Source: Hymenopellis radicata (taxonomy: Eukaryota > Basidiomycota > Agaricomycetes > Agaricales > Physalacriaceae). Taken from it: a stretch of 64,000 bases of DNA. Below are positions 43,694 through 54,740 of this stretch, piece by piece. The notes beneath the pieces are model-generated. The model ran no database searches. It was not told where the DNA came from and saw only the letters and a program-made list of their open reading frames with translations. The stretch spans positions 229,711-293,710 of the forward strand of contig JADNRX010000028.1 of NCBI GenBank assembly GCA_015501595.1, in the 5' to 3' direction. How positions within the stretch are numbered: the stretch's first letter is position 1; each line of letters begins with the position of its first letter. Made by a program: the position numbers and the translations under genes.

Positions 43694-44192
43694 TTATTTG
43701 AATCTTAGACAATCCTGGTCGTCCTCGCTGGACTGGCTCGTGGTCCTGGCGAAAGGTGCGTATCTGAGCTCATCTTGATATTCGATTTCTGTTTCTTTTA
43801 TATATTCGGCTATCCAATGCAGTACATATTCCGTAGTTTTCTTCACCTCATCGGTTTCCATTTGTCGAGGCAGCTTCGCCGCCTCCAGACCCATTCATAC
43901 GACTTGAGGAAAATCGCCTCGTCTTAGGATCCCGCTATCCTCAGACGCCGCGGCGTGTGTTGGCCTCGACAGCCAGGAAAAAAGTGCCAATATCTGCTTT
44001 CCATTTCAGGTTCAATTCTGGGTTGGTTTGCACCAGTGTGAAGGTCTGGGCAGGACCTTCCGACTTAGGCAAGGAGAAGAAGACGAGTGCGAGTGATAGC
44101 CAAGTAGATGGCGTTGATAGAACGAGTACTATAGCTGTAGATACAAGGCTTATATACTGTAAACGAGGATCGCGGGTGAAACGATGAGTCAT
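43694..44192 (-). CDS. Hypothetical protein with N-terminal membrane segment
   Basis: ATG 44192 opens 'MTHRFTRDPRLQYISLVSTA', followed by a hydrophobic stretch with 'IVLVLSTPSTWLSLALVFF', i.e. one or two short membrane segments or a signal anchor. It then reads 'WKADIGTFFLAVEANTRRGV'. A second frame at 43894-43694 ('DEVKKTTEYVLHWIAEYIKE') is probably the next exon. No family recognised. Confidence 0.35.
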
Positions 44193-44394
44193 AGCGAGTC
44201 ATAGACTCGAACGCGGGCGATGTGCAGGATTCGTGCGTTTATGGCTACATCAGGAAGTGTGATCATTACAACCAGATTATCATCAAATTGACTGGAGTTC
44301 CTTCTTTACGGGATAATATGCTATGCTGATGGATATCTAGATCTGACGGGCTTCGTGTTTGTGGCCGAATTGGGATACATTCGTGACGAACTTG

Positions 44395-44940
44395 ATATGG
44401 TACGTTACCTTGTTCTTCCTGTATTAACGCGCTAATTCAATATCCCAGTGGCACAATATCACCTTGAATTTAGTGAACAGCGGTGCTCTCGCTGCGAGCT
44501 TTTCCCTGCAGGGACAGTGGCGTCTGGCTTCCAGTTTACGCCACCCTTTGATTTTACTCTCAACTTTCTAGACCCTGTATTTGATAGGTAGTCGGTGTTA
44601 CAGACTTCCCTTAGTGCTCCATCACGGTTCCCTTCTTGCCTCTGAAACCAGGGTGTACATGCCAGAAATTCTCAACTCGGCTGGAACCTTGGACTTCCAA
44701 CATGGAACTAGCCTTACCCGCCATTCCTTCCGCTAACCGCAGCCGCTGATGTCGATTTATATCTGACGAAGCTAGGGTTTATGACCGCTTTGGGAGTTCC
44801 CACTGATGAATTCGTCTTGGGTACGTGATATTGGTCTCCCTCGTTTCCTGGACTTACGACTTAATGTAGACACTCGGCTTCGAGTTAATCGCAGTGAGAA
44901 ACAGTGCTACCCTCGCTGCACTCGAGCTGCGACTAATCTC
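44395..44940 (+). pseudogene. Duplicated gene relic (partner 9.44-9.85 kb)
   Basis: It has the same intron-exon-intron layout as 9440-9850, with 'NITLNLVNSGALAA' in the exon and 'MNSSW' before the second gtacgt donor. Unlike the partner, the exon is interrupted by several stops, so this copy is the more decayed. After the second intron the sequence 'TLAALELR' is open for a short distance. Family unknown. Confidence 0.4.
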
Positions 44941-45292
44941 ATGGGCAGTCTATACAGACGATGACGCAAGGATGGACACCATTTACTGGGCTACGTGCCG
45001 GTGAAACGCAGTTTGGCTGCGCGCCGGCTGCTGAGTGTTAACCGACGCGACGCCATCTTGTTGGTATCTTCTTTAGTTTTGTTTCACCAAGGAGAAACAA
45101 GCTCACTGCATGAAACAAGCTAACTACGTAGAGGCTCATCAGCGACGCCACCGCCGCCGATTACGCAGGCCCAGAGGCCCCTTCTTAGAACTGGTTCTAG
45201 TCGCTGGCCAGAACTATTACTGTTGGTGACAAGAAGTTTGAAGGAGGAGTTTTGTATCGTAGTGTACACTACTAACTGGAGTACTTACCTGT

Positions 45293-46022
45293 TCATTTCC
45301 CCGGGGTGTATGTGCTAGAAACTGACTCGGACATGAAGCGACAGATGAACATACTGCCAGGAATCAGCGTGTTATCATTGCGAGGAACGATAAAGACAAT
45401 ATCTTCGTCTTCCCCGCGAGTATCGTCGTGGGTTACTACAGCGAGGGCTTCGGTGACTTTGGGGAACATCTTGCCATCGTTGACGACACCGATGAGAGCA
45501 CCACGGAGGGGATAGACGGATGCATCACCAGTGAGCTCAAGGCCCGCCAGACCAGTCGCGTTGACGATGGCGTCCGCGCCGTATTCGACAAGCAGTTCCT
45601 CTTCCTGGTCGAGTAGGTCCCCTGCGATTCGACGAGTTTCCATGACGGCGCCTTTGCAGACTAAGACAAAGCGCAGCCAGTTCATGTAGGCGTCGGTGTC
45701 GATGACTGGGGCCAGATGCTGGTATGCATCGATGTCAGCCTTTTGATTGACGGCATGTTCTTGCACGATATGGGCATCTCGGCGGACTCCTTTGATCTGG
45801 AGTAAAGTTAGATTAAAAACTCACACTGACAGGTATGAGATGGGGCCTTACATCCTTCTGAGCCATTATCTCTTCAAACTTGTCGAGCTGGCCACGGTGG
45901 GGCATATCTTCCATCTTCTCGCCGAAGAAGAAGTTGGCCATGCGCATCTGAACGCCGTGATCAAGGTATTCGCTTCGGGGTGTAGTCTCCTGTAGCTTGT
46001 CGAAGACGCGATACGCGGTCAT
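45293..46022 (-). pseudogene. D-amino-acid-oxidase-like flavoprotein fragment
   Basis: Two minus-strand exons (46022-45852 and 45796-45293) join in phase over a 54-nt intron. The second contains 'YGADAIVNATGLAGLEL', 'SVYPLRGALIGV' and 'IVFIVPRNDNTLIPGSM', the family signature of D-amino-acid and D-aspartate oxidases (the V-N-x-T-G FAD contact, the Y-P-x-R-G turn and the P-R-x-D). The amino-terminal Rossmann motif (GAGVxGL) is not detectable upstream, where the sequence at 46060-46430 looks unrelated. The C-terminal block with R-P and HNYGHGG is absent downstream. Intact family members are about 340-380 aa; this piece covers roughly the middle 220. I infer a truncated remnant or a gene with unrecognised outer exons. 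Confidence 0.65.
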
Positions 46023-46807
46023 GCACCAGCGCTTTGAGTTGTGCAGAGATGACCTGTCATCCTAGGTAAGATAAAGGAAGACTCCAAGAAGAAAGTAAGT
46101 ACATTGTCCCGGGTCTCGAGAAAGCAGAGTACGATCCCAATGCGCCTTTGGTACAGGGTCTACACCCATTCCGAGGATCCAACGTTCGTGTAGAGCGAGA
46201 GCTGCGCTCGAGAAAAGATGGATCCATGAGTCGCATAGTCCACTCCTACGGACAAGGCGGCGCTGGCTTCTCCCTCTCCTTTGGGTGTGCCAGCGATGTC
46301 CTCTAGTCGATCCAAGAGGTGGAAGGTGGTCTCCACGCGCTGAAGATGTCTTGCCGGCCACGACAGCAGCACAAAGCCGCTGGAATGGGTTCTCGATAAG
46401 TTCAAGGCACAGATACTTGTCTTCATGCCTCATATGTATTACCTATTTCTCCCTCCGAAGCAGGTGTTGCTGCAGAGAGAGGAAGATAGCACCTTGTCCT
46501 ATCATGTTGACCAGTAAAGTAGAATACTACCTGTGCGGTGTACTTACTAGTCCCTCAATACCAGGTGTAAGAAAAAAGACTGCTCGCTCGCAAGCTACAA
46601 GTACAGTACCCGAATGAGTTGATAGATAACCGAAGTAAAGAACGAGAAGAAACACAGAAAGCTTAACAGAAAAACTACCTACAGTCCAAGACATCTATCC
46701 ATCCAACTCCTCCAAAACTTCTCATCCCTCACTTTCACACTGACAGTAGCAGTTGGCTCCACCCCTACATGCCGCTGCAATGACACGTCAAGATCAGCCT
46801 CATGCAC

Positions 46808-47600
46808 TCACTCGAAGGACCTGGCAGAGCTATCATCCAGATACACCTTCAAGGCGTCAACAGCGACGCTCTTGGTCCACGTCTCGCAATCGTCCCATAC
46901 ACTCCACACGGGATCGGCAACAAAATCCCACTCCGCCTCGGTGAAGAAACTCGACTCTGGATCGAGGTCAAAGTCGACAATAAACCACTTCGATGGAGGG
47001 AACGACATCGGACCCGCAGTAAGTGGGGAGGTGGATGTGTCGAATGGGAACGAGAGCTCGCTCGAGGGCATGTGTCCCTTGCTCGACGTGATCTGCATGT
47101 ACCGAAAGAGCACGTCAATAGTGCGCTCCATGTCGTCGAGCTCCGTGTCGTAGTGCGGCACAAGCACCGTAAGATGCGCGATGGCCACCAAGCACGCCTC
47201 TCATTCGCCATGCCCAATTTGGATTGAGCCCCGTGGGTGTCGAAACAACAGTGTTCGTGAGATTTTGTCTGATATTCTTGTATTCGCTGAGAGTCGCGAG
47301 TCCCGATAGGTTGAGCCTGGACATTGGTTAGCTTCTCGCGATTTGAGAGGAATCCAAGGCGATCTGCGAGGTAGTGAGCAAGCAATCAACAGTCGCAAAC
47401 GTTGGAAGACTTACAAGGCCAGAGCAGGATGGCGACGGTCGCTGTGATCTTGTCCAGATCAGGGCTGTGGAGTCTTGGACGCTTGTTAAGATGAAAGTCA
47501 AAGGTACGAAATGGACGAGTATACACAAGCTTACCGAACGCGAACTGTAAAAAGAGCACTGAAGAGACCGCGCTTTCGTGTATCACTACGTCTTGGTTCA
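46808..47600 (-). pseudogene. Family X copy 2, broken
   Basis: The minus strand shows 'LATLSEYKNIRQNLTNTV' and 'IQIGHGE', a TGA stop, then 'EACLVAIAHLTVLVPHYDTE' and a Pro/Asp-rich tail ('MPSSELSFPFDTSTSPLTAG', 'DPVWSVWDDCET') ending at 46808. Compared with the 57-kb copy ('GHTEWEDYLVDI'), the TGA stands where Trp (TGG) is expected, a single G-to-A change. The sequence before it is also one base out of frame. An upstream exon at about 47601-47386 probably corresponds to the hydrophobic N-terminal exon of the family. The GRRRTRNIAPGS block seen in two other copies is missing. Confidence 0.6.
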
Positions 47601-47699
47601 AGTCGGGGACCTCCCGATCACGAGCCGCGCCACGTCTGGCGGGTTCAGCGCCTGACGCAGGACGCCGTATCCTTCATGACGTGGTAGGGTTCGTCCGAT

Positions 47700-48600
47700 C
47701 TCGACTATCTTCAGGCTCACGAGCTAGTCTAGATGATGAAATCAGCTTTTGAAGAAATGACTTGAATTTAAAAATCTCACCTGAGCATGACGGGGACAAC
47801 CGTGCACTCCATACTTGGGATAGAGCGGTTTCAAGGTGTTGTCCTTCAAACGAGTGAAGGACTTCTAGGTCGGAGTCATAGTCCCGACGTAGCGCCCACG
47901 TCCCGCCAAAGTATCGTCCGCCAACGAGCGAGTATGATTTACACTTGGACCGGCCAACGACACGGGAGAGAATCGTGCGCGTGGGTCATCGCCGTCCAGG
48001 GAACAGTAGCGTGTTCGAATCTGTTCAACGGCGTGAGATACGGTCCAAAGTAGCAACAATGTCATACATCACTCGCCGGCGCGAAGCCGAAAGGGAAAGG
48101 GCGCGTCTCGAAGACAACATCCCGAACATTACAGCCGACATAGACAGACATCCTATAGTCCCGAGGTCTGGCAGAGGCGTTAGTAAAGTGTAAACGATAA
48201 CTCAACGAGGTCTACTTACCATTCAAGACCAAGTCTGCATGCCTGTTGTCTTAGTCGGGTCAGAATATGTAGCTAGGGATGAGACTAGTGGGCAAAGTCG
48301 CTTGGGGGGTCGTCCAAGCCCACGGGAGGAACGGTTTGTATCTATAGCGACGGTAAGAATGGTCCGACTGCCTGCTGACGTCTGACTAAAAGGCGGTGAT
48401 TCAGTAGGATTAAAACCAGCTAGAACGACGACGCACCAAGTAAATGGTAGCCCAAATTATATCCAAGGAGGAGAGACGCAAAAAATATCGTTCACGTCGT
48501 GATAGACGGCGCACACATCTGCGAGAATCGTTAGCGAACTAGTCAAGGAGAAGCCTAACAAAGCGACATACCGCCGCGTTGAAGAACGGCGCTGTGAGAA
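47700..48600. other. No confident gene
   Basis: Short frames only. A basic, hydrophilic plus-strand stretch near 48060-48193 ('YITRRREAERERARLED') may be an exon of something unrecognised. The left edge of the LINE lies somewhere between about 48600 and 48700. Confidence 0.25.
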
Positions 48601-48850
48601 AGCAGTAGTGAGTAAGGGAATCGACGATGATGGTAGCGTCAGCAAAAGTGGATCCCCACGTCGTCTCCCCAAGGAGGTTGCTTGGGTGAAAGACTCCTCC
48701 TATGTCACGGTTCACTTCAACACCGAACGCGACCGCGATGAGTTTGTCTCGTGTTGGGGTGAAGGCTGCGCTGGCTACGAGCGGGTCCGCTGCACTCGCG
48801 CTTAGGATGTTGGGACGGGCGGTCCTCCAAATGCTTCTTTATATTCCATT

Positions 48851-51240
48851 GTGCCTACTACTGCTACTTCGTCGCCCTCTGGGCCTTCCACTCTTGTATC
48901 TGAGCTCTGCTCTGATAGTATACCTCTTGTCTCGCCCTCAGGGCCCTCTCATCATGTAGCTGAGCCTAGCTCAAGCAGTATACCCTCGATTGTCCGTAGT
49001 TTACCTTCAAATACATCTGTCATTGTGCCTATTGCACAGTCTGATGAGTATACCATTAAGCACTGGAATATTAAAGGTCGCCTTGCAGTTGGTCTGACCT
49101 GTCCCACGTTTCGTCAAGAACTCTCTAAATTCGACATCAACCTCTTTCAGGAATGTCATTTAATCTCCGACCAGCAGCGCAACATGAAGCTGCCTTCCGG
49201 ATATGCAATCAAGCTGATCGCACGCACTCCGACTCGCTCCTTTAAGCGTACCTGGGGCGGTGTGTGCGCAATTTACCGCGCGAATCTCTCTATCAGGAAT
49301 ATCCCAGAGCTAGAAGGTCCTGACCTTCAGGTCCTAGATGTGGGGCCATTCATTCTCTATAATGCATACATTCTGCCCGATAAAAGTCCATGGGCTGCAT
49401 GGGCGACTATACACCCGTTTCAACGCCTGAGTGAGTCACTCACCGCGGCAACTCTGCTGGACAAGCCAGTCTTTATGGTCTCAGACACGAACGGCCGAAT
49501 AGCTAATCAGACAGCTCTTCCAACGCATCCCTTGCGCGTCTCGGACGATCCAACACATAATGCACGGGGTAACGCGCTGCTGAACCTCGCCGGCGACTGT
49601 GACATGGTTATCCTGAATGGCATAGCAGCCCTTCCGAAATCTGGATCATGGACATCGTTTCAAGGAAAGACAGGTACAGATAGAGTGTCGGTGATTGACT
49701 ACGCCCTCTGTTCTGCTTCCGCCCTCGCCTCAGTGAAGAGCATGACAGTTGCACAGTACTCTAAGGAGCTTACTGACTGGTCAGATCATGCATACATCTG
49801 TCTCTCTCTTGAATTCCCCAAGTTCTGCATAACCCCCCCACCCACACCACCGCCTCGCTTGACGACCGCGGATGCACGCCCCATATCGTACCTCGATCAC
49901 CGCATCACACAGATGCTCGACAGTACAGTGACGCCCGAACATGCGCTTATCCAGTTGTATGGACTCGCATCCACTCCTTCTCAGCGTCTTAAACGAGTCT
50001 ACTGTGATGGTTCCTGTCTTAGTAATGGATCTTCACGGGCGAGAGCTGGCGCGGGTATCTTCTTCGGCCGTGATTGCAGCATGAATATCTCCATCCGAGT
50101 GACAGGTCCACAGACAAATAACCGGGGTGAGCTGCTGGCCATCCTGAAAACGCTGCAGGCTGTACCAGCACACTTCGCTCTCCAAGTATTTACAGACTCC
50201 GAATATGCTATTCGTGCAATTGTGTACTGGGCGCCCAAGCACGCCCTGACTGGTTGGACATGTGAGAATGCGGATCTTCTTAAGAGCATCGCCGCCTGGC
50301 TAAAGGCACGGACTGCCCAGCTATTTCTGGTCCACGTGAAGGCCCATAGCGGAATCCTTGGGAACGAGGAAGCTGATCGCCTGGCTAAGATTGGTGCTAC
50401 ACTGCCAATGCTTGAGCCTCTGCCAATGGAGCCACCCGTCGGCTGGGCAGCACGTCAGGCTGACGCCATGGACGTGGATAGTACTCAGCTCCCGAAGGTG
50501 GTCACAGCACTACCAGAGATGACGACACAACGTCAGATGCTGGAAGCCGAAGCGGTCCCCAACAGTGCAAAGTCCACTCATCGTGGTCGAGCCTCCGCAC
50601 GTTCCACATATGCCGCAAATCTAGCAGAACTGACAGATGCGGCTCAGTCATCGAACAGCTTCTGGAAGACTATTCGGAAGCTTCATGGTGCACAGCCTCG
50701 CCCGCTCCCAGTGTCCTTGGACGCGCTGGCAGACCATTTTAAGGAGAGAATGAATCCACCTCTCTCCCCGGACTCAGAGGAACAGTCAGCCCGAGAAGAG
50801 ACTGCTCGGAGGGCTCAGGAAATCCCACTTCCTTCTCCAGAACCCCCCCCAGAGAGTGCCTATGCTAAATATGGTCAGAAGTGGTCAGTGGAAGACATCG
50901 GAGAAGCAAAAGGGCATCTGAAGACACATGCCTCCTCGCCTTCATGTGGGTTTGATAAACATACTGTTGCTGTTGTGTTGAGCATTGACAATGAGCTGCT
51001 CTGTGATCTGTTTAATGAGTGTATGGATCGCGCGGAGGTGCCTCTCTCCTGGCTCACGGCTCGTATTATCGCGATCGAGAAGAAGGACAAGGATCCAAAC
51101 CGTGCAGACGGTTATCGCGCGATCGGTCTTGAAAGCTGCATTCTCAAGCTCCTGACATTAATGACCCATAAACGGCTATATGCATGGGCGTCCGAGCTTG
51201 GAGCATACCAGCATCACAGAATGGGTTCCGACCAGGTTAT
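48851..51240 (+). pseudogene. LINE ORF2 part 1: endonuclease, RNase H, start of RT
   Basis: The frame begins in a Ser/Pro-rich lead. The APE-like endonuclease runs from about 49060 ('HWNIKGRLAVGL', 'LFQECHLI') through 'VFMVSDTNGR' and 'VIDYALCS' to 'WSDHAYICLSLEF' near 49810 (the SDH motif). RNase H follows at about 49990-50400 with all four acidic residues: 'VYCDGSCLSNG', 'NNRGELLAILKTLQ', 'VFTDSEYAI' and 'HVKAHSGILGNEEADRLA'. The reverse transcriptase starts near 50990 ('VPLSWLTARIIAIEKKDKDP', 'YRAIGLESCILKLLT'). At about 51200 the coding sense moves to the next frame, although this frame stays open to 51451. RNase H in most LINEs lies after the RT; here it lies before it. Confidence 0.85.
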
Positions 51241-51780
51241 CGCACGAATAACAACATCTTCATCTTGCGTACGCTCGTTGACCAAGCCTTTGCGTCAAAT
51301 AAAGTGGTTTGGACAGCATTTGTGGATATTAGCAATGCATTCCCATCCACTAATCACGACGCACTATGGATCAAGCTGCATGAAATGGGGGCAACGGGAA
51401 AGATTTTCGACTGGCTACGAATCCTATATCGAGATATGGTGTACATCGTAAGCAAAGGCGATGCGATGTCGGAAGAGTTTCGTGCCCGAATGGGAGTTCT
51501 TATGGGGGACCCGGCTTCACCGACGCTATGGATACTGTTTATGCATGACCTAAAGATCATTCCACACGATGATGACTTTACGTTCATTCTGACTGTGATA
51601 TCACACTTAGAGCATGCCGACGATATTGTCCTCATATGTGGGTCTTGGGTTGGTCTACAGGCGCATCTCAACTGCCTCGCAGCCTGGTGCAAGCGTAACT
51701 TCCTCTTTGTCAATGCTGGCAAGTCCTGGATCATGGTTTTTGGTCGCCCACGAAATATCCCGACCCGCTACCGCGCCTAA
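51200..51780 (+). pseudogene. LINE ORF2 part 2: reverse transcriptase core
   Basis: It continues the RT after a one-base shift: 'IPASQNGFRPGYRTNNNIFI' (the QxGF motif), 'WTAFVDISNAFPSTNHDAL' (first catalytic Asp), 'GVLMGDPASPTLW' and 'HADDIVLI' (the catalytic pair, xADD in place of YADD), then 'LFVNAGKSWIMVFGR'. It stops at 51780, where a second one-base shift leads into the next frame. Confidence 0.85.
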
Positions 51781-51797
51781 CGCTAGATGGTAAGCCG

Positions 51798-53069
51798 GTG
51801 CCGTACACTACTGAACACACGTACGTGGGAATCACGATCAACTCAGCCGAATCCAACATGTTCGCCCAGCACTGCAGGAAGATGACGAGTGCCGCCCGCC
51901 GCACTGGCAATGCCCTGTTCTCTATCGAACGCGTAATTGGTAGTCTTCCACCGGTTGAGGGTCGCATGCTGTATAATGCGCGAATCGACCCCTACTTCAT
52001 AAGTGGAGCCGACGTCATCCTTGATATCTCACCTGCGCTGATCGATGACATGTACTCAGTACAACTGAGCTTGCTTCGCCGGCTGCTGGGTATCAATGCA
52101 CAGTCGATGACTGCCCCGCTGTTCACTGAGCTTGGACTACTCCCCCTACACTTCCGTCGTGTCACGATGGCGCTGCGTCTCCTACGCGAATTGCTTGACT
52201 CGCCAGAATCCGAACTGGCAAGGCTAACACTCGACGTGTGCGTTGATCTCCATTCCGGGAAATATGGGTCGTGGCTAGGTGACATCCAATGGGCAATCGA
52301 TCACCTACCACGGCCGCTAGGAATGGACGATGTACCCGCGATTCTAAAGCTGCCGCCTGATGTTCGTACTTACAGTGCGGTTCAGGTTGATGAGATGATT
52401 AAAGAGGTTACTCACATCGCGAAGACGGGTCTCCAGCTGCAGATCGACTCCTCATATCGGACATATCTTCTCTGGAACCGTCTCGAGCCTCTGCCTCAGC
52501 CGAACGAACCAGCACATCGAGTCATTTTCGTGAGACACTACCTCCGGCTCCGGGTCACTAAACACAGGAAAGCGCTGACGCGGCTCCTACTCTCTGATCA
52601 CCCTCTGGCTCTTGAACAGCTAAGACGGGCAGACAGGTATCATCCCTTCGTCCCTCGTGACGAGAGGCTCTGTCGCCTTTGCGGGTCATCAGTCGAGTCG
52701 CCCGAACACGCCGTCCTGCTCTGCGAAGGTGATCCGGACTTGGTATCCATTCGCAGTGCTGCATTAACTCTTCTCATGCCTAAGCTGCCTTACCTCGACC
52801 TCTCCTGCCCCATACCCCCTGAACAGGCTCTTGATACTCTTCGGGGCATGATCTTTCAGGATATATGCCTACCACCGGTGGCAAAGCTAGTGTACGACGT
52901 GATGGAGTTGTTCAAAGGCTTCGAGCTTGAACGTCCACGATACGACAAGCCACTGCCGGTGCTACGGACATGGCATAGGAGGATTCCAGGCTGTGCTCCC
53001 GCCGTTACCCAACCAGCCACCCAACAGATGGACAGCGATAGCGACTCAGATTCTGATTACATCCCGTAA
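51798..53069 (+). pseudogene. LINE ORF2 part 3: thumb/C-terminal region with CCHC knuckle
   Basis: It opens at 'YTTEHTYVGITI', the usual post-RT strand of LINE polymerases ('YLG' equivalent), then has a long helical region ('MLYNARIDPYFISGADVILD') and the C-terminal knuckle 'CRLCGSSVESPEHAVLLC' (CX2CX8HX4C), ending in an acidic 'DSDSDSDSDYIP' at 53069. The Cys/His knuckle is typical of LINE ORF2 C-termini. It is separated from part 2 only by a one-base frameshift near 51765. Confidence 0.8.
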
Positions 53070-53357
53070 TACTGTACTACTTACGCATGTATCGTCGCCA
53101 GTCGAGTTCCTTAATATACCTAATTTTTCTTCCCCCCTGGTCCCCCTCCGTAGTTGGGCTACCAGCCTTATGCTGGTGTCGAGGCCTCGTGCCTCTGAAT
53201 CAGCGGCGAGAGAAGCGTGCGCACCTTCTTAAATGCGGAGATATCCTCACGCCTACTCAGTCGTTGAGTGAAAACACGGTCTAGCCCGCCTCTAACGTTT
53301 TCACACCCGGCCGTTCCTGATTGGGACCTGGTGCCGTCTCTACCTACCTACCTACCA

Positions 53358-53664
53358 AAAGTGGTGATCTGCCGACAACATTAACGCATTAAGATGAAAG
53401 GGAAGTAGAGAACATACATGTTCCTGTGCCCACTCGAGCGCAAGCTGCTGATCCAACAATCCAGCATTAAGCGCTCTATCTTTCTTCCTTCCTTTCCCGC
53501 GAGAAACCCAAACATTTCAAGGCGGTACTGCAAGAGCACCACGACCGCCCCATCCTCTCCGCCTTCGACTTCGACTTGTTGCATTCCGTAGACGAGGTCG
53601 TCGCCGTCTGAAGCCAAGCACACTTTGAATGGAGCCAGTAACAAATCCGCCTCCGTGAATCCAC
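53358..53664 (-). pseudogene. Type-B carboxylesterase/lipase fragment cut by the LINE
   Basis: The minus strand reads 'GAVVVLLQYRLEMFGFLAGK' (family: VVVxxQYRLGxFGFLAG), then after a one-base shift 'ALNAGLLDQQLALEWAQEH', an intron (gtatgt...cggcag, 53416-53371) and 'ITTFG', the first residues of the ITxFGGDPxxVTIxGESAG block that carries the nucleophile. The frame ends there because the LINE 3' tail begins. A probable start of the fragment, 'LLLAPFKVCLASDGDDLVYG', lies near 53650. The nucleophile-bearing region is missing, so this remnant cannot be an active esterase. Confidence 0.7.
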
Positions 53665-53906
53665 AGCGACTAGACCGGGGGGTTCCGGATATTTCTGGCC
53701 AAAGCTATGTCAGCCGTTGAATTCTTGACCTCCCTCCAGTCTGACAATGAGGGGTATATTAACGTGTATCGTGTTGTTGAAACACTGAAAGCGACAACGG
53801 ATGTATGCATGGAAGAGTAGTGATTGAGTATTTTCGTCCGTGATACATTTCCTAGATCTCTGTCAGCGCCGAACAACAAACGGAGTGACAAAGAAACCTA
53901 CCAGTA

Positions 53907-54740
53907 CTAAGCCCCCAACCACTGGATCATCCCTAAATCGGGCACACACCCCTTCTCCCGCAGATACATAACAATATCCCTCGCATCCGCCTTCATCGCG
54001 ACCTTGAGCAGCTCCGGAAACTCGCTGCACCGCATCCTGTCCGGAATCCTCCGCCTCTTCGAAGAAGACTTCTGCTCCGGTTCGGCTAGCATGCGCATGA
54101 GTTTGAGAGCCTTTTTTCGAATGGCGACAATAACCGCTATAGCATCCTTGGCGGCAGGATTCGCAGCTGATTCAAGCAGGTAGCGTACGAGGGGAATGAA
54201 CGAGGCACGTACGGCCATCGTTAACGCGAATCCGCTATGGGCGTTGACGTTGAGACGGGGTATGGCTGGGTTGGCCTCGATTAGGCGGAGGAACGGGAGA
54301 GGCTCATCAGCGTCCAAGCGAGGTCGTTTACGGGCGTCTAGCCGTCGAAAGAGGTGCTTGGGGAGCTCGGTGGTTTTATGTAGATTCATGGCAGAGGCAC
54401 AGCGCATGCATATGATGTCGAGGACTCGGGGTGTGCAGAGGCGGTATCGGAGAACCTTGGAATATAGATTGGGCGGCCAGTCGACGTGGTCTGTGATGAT
54501 TCTCCGCATTATGTATTGCGCGCGAAATGAGTTGGGGCTGGAGTCGAATACGTTTTTGAGGTGGCGCGAGGTTAATGGGAGGTGTTCGGATAAGGCGAGT
54601 AGTTGGATGTCGTATAAGAGCTATTTAGGCGGTCAGCTAAAGCTTTGAAAGGAAATGAGCACGCACCTCTATCCCATGATTCCCAAGGACATTTAAATGT
54701 CCATATGTCAGATCCAACTTGGCAGGCTGCCGTCGCGGTT
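53907..54740 (-). CDS. Ankyrin-type protein, better copy
   Basis: Exon 2 (54620-53907, 238 codons) joins exon 1 (ending 54667) across a 46-nt intron in phase 0. The exon 1 end reads 'LTYGHLNVLGNHGIE' and continues 'LLYDIQLLALSEHLPLTSRH'. The rest contains 'MRRIITDHVDWPPNLYSKVL', an Arg/Lys-rich linker, and two or three ankyrin-like helices pairs: 'GFALTMAVRASFIPLVRYLL', 'KDAIAVIVAIRKKALKLMRM' and 'LLKVAMKADARDIVMYLREK'. It stops at 53907. Basidiomycete genomes carry families of such short ankyrin proteins of unknown role. The start codon is not resolved: no in-frame ATG lies just upstream of 54710. Its frame is uninterrupted, in contrast to the duplicate at 3.2-3.8 kb. Confidence 0.6.

Larger units (their letters stand above)
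48600..53357 (+). mobile_element. LINE (non-LTR retrotransposon), EN-RNaseH-RT order
   Basis: A plus-strand element of about 4.7 kb. The 3' end is a (TACC)n run at 53338-53356 abutting a carboxylesterase exon. The 5' end is not defined and the copy seems truncated: only the tail of a possible first ORF is present at about 48610-48803 ('SSYVTVHFNTERDRDEFVSC', stop at 48803). The main ORF is split by two one-base shifts. Domain order is APE-type endonuclease, RNase H, reverse transcriptase, C-terminal Cys/His knuckle. Catalytic residues visible in every domain look intact, so the copy is fairly young apart from the two shifts. No target-site duplication was identified. Confidence 0.85.

Noticed and set aside
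46753..47227. Plus-strand genes over family X copy 2
   Set aside because: Antisense to the recognisable family X frames; no independent motif.
48457..48672. Continuation of the carboxylesterase on the far side of the LINE
   Set aside because: A minus-strand frame looked esterase-like ('WGSTFADATIIVDS'), but the overlapping plus-strand frame fits the end of a LINE first ORF better, and the expected nucleophile block is missing.
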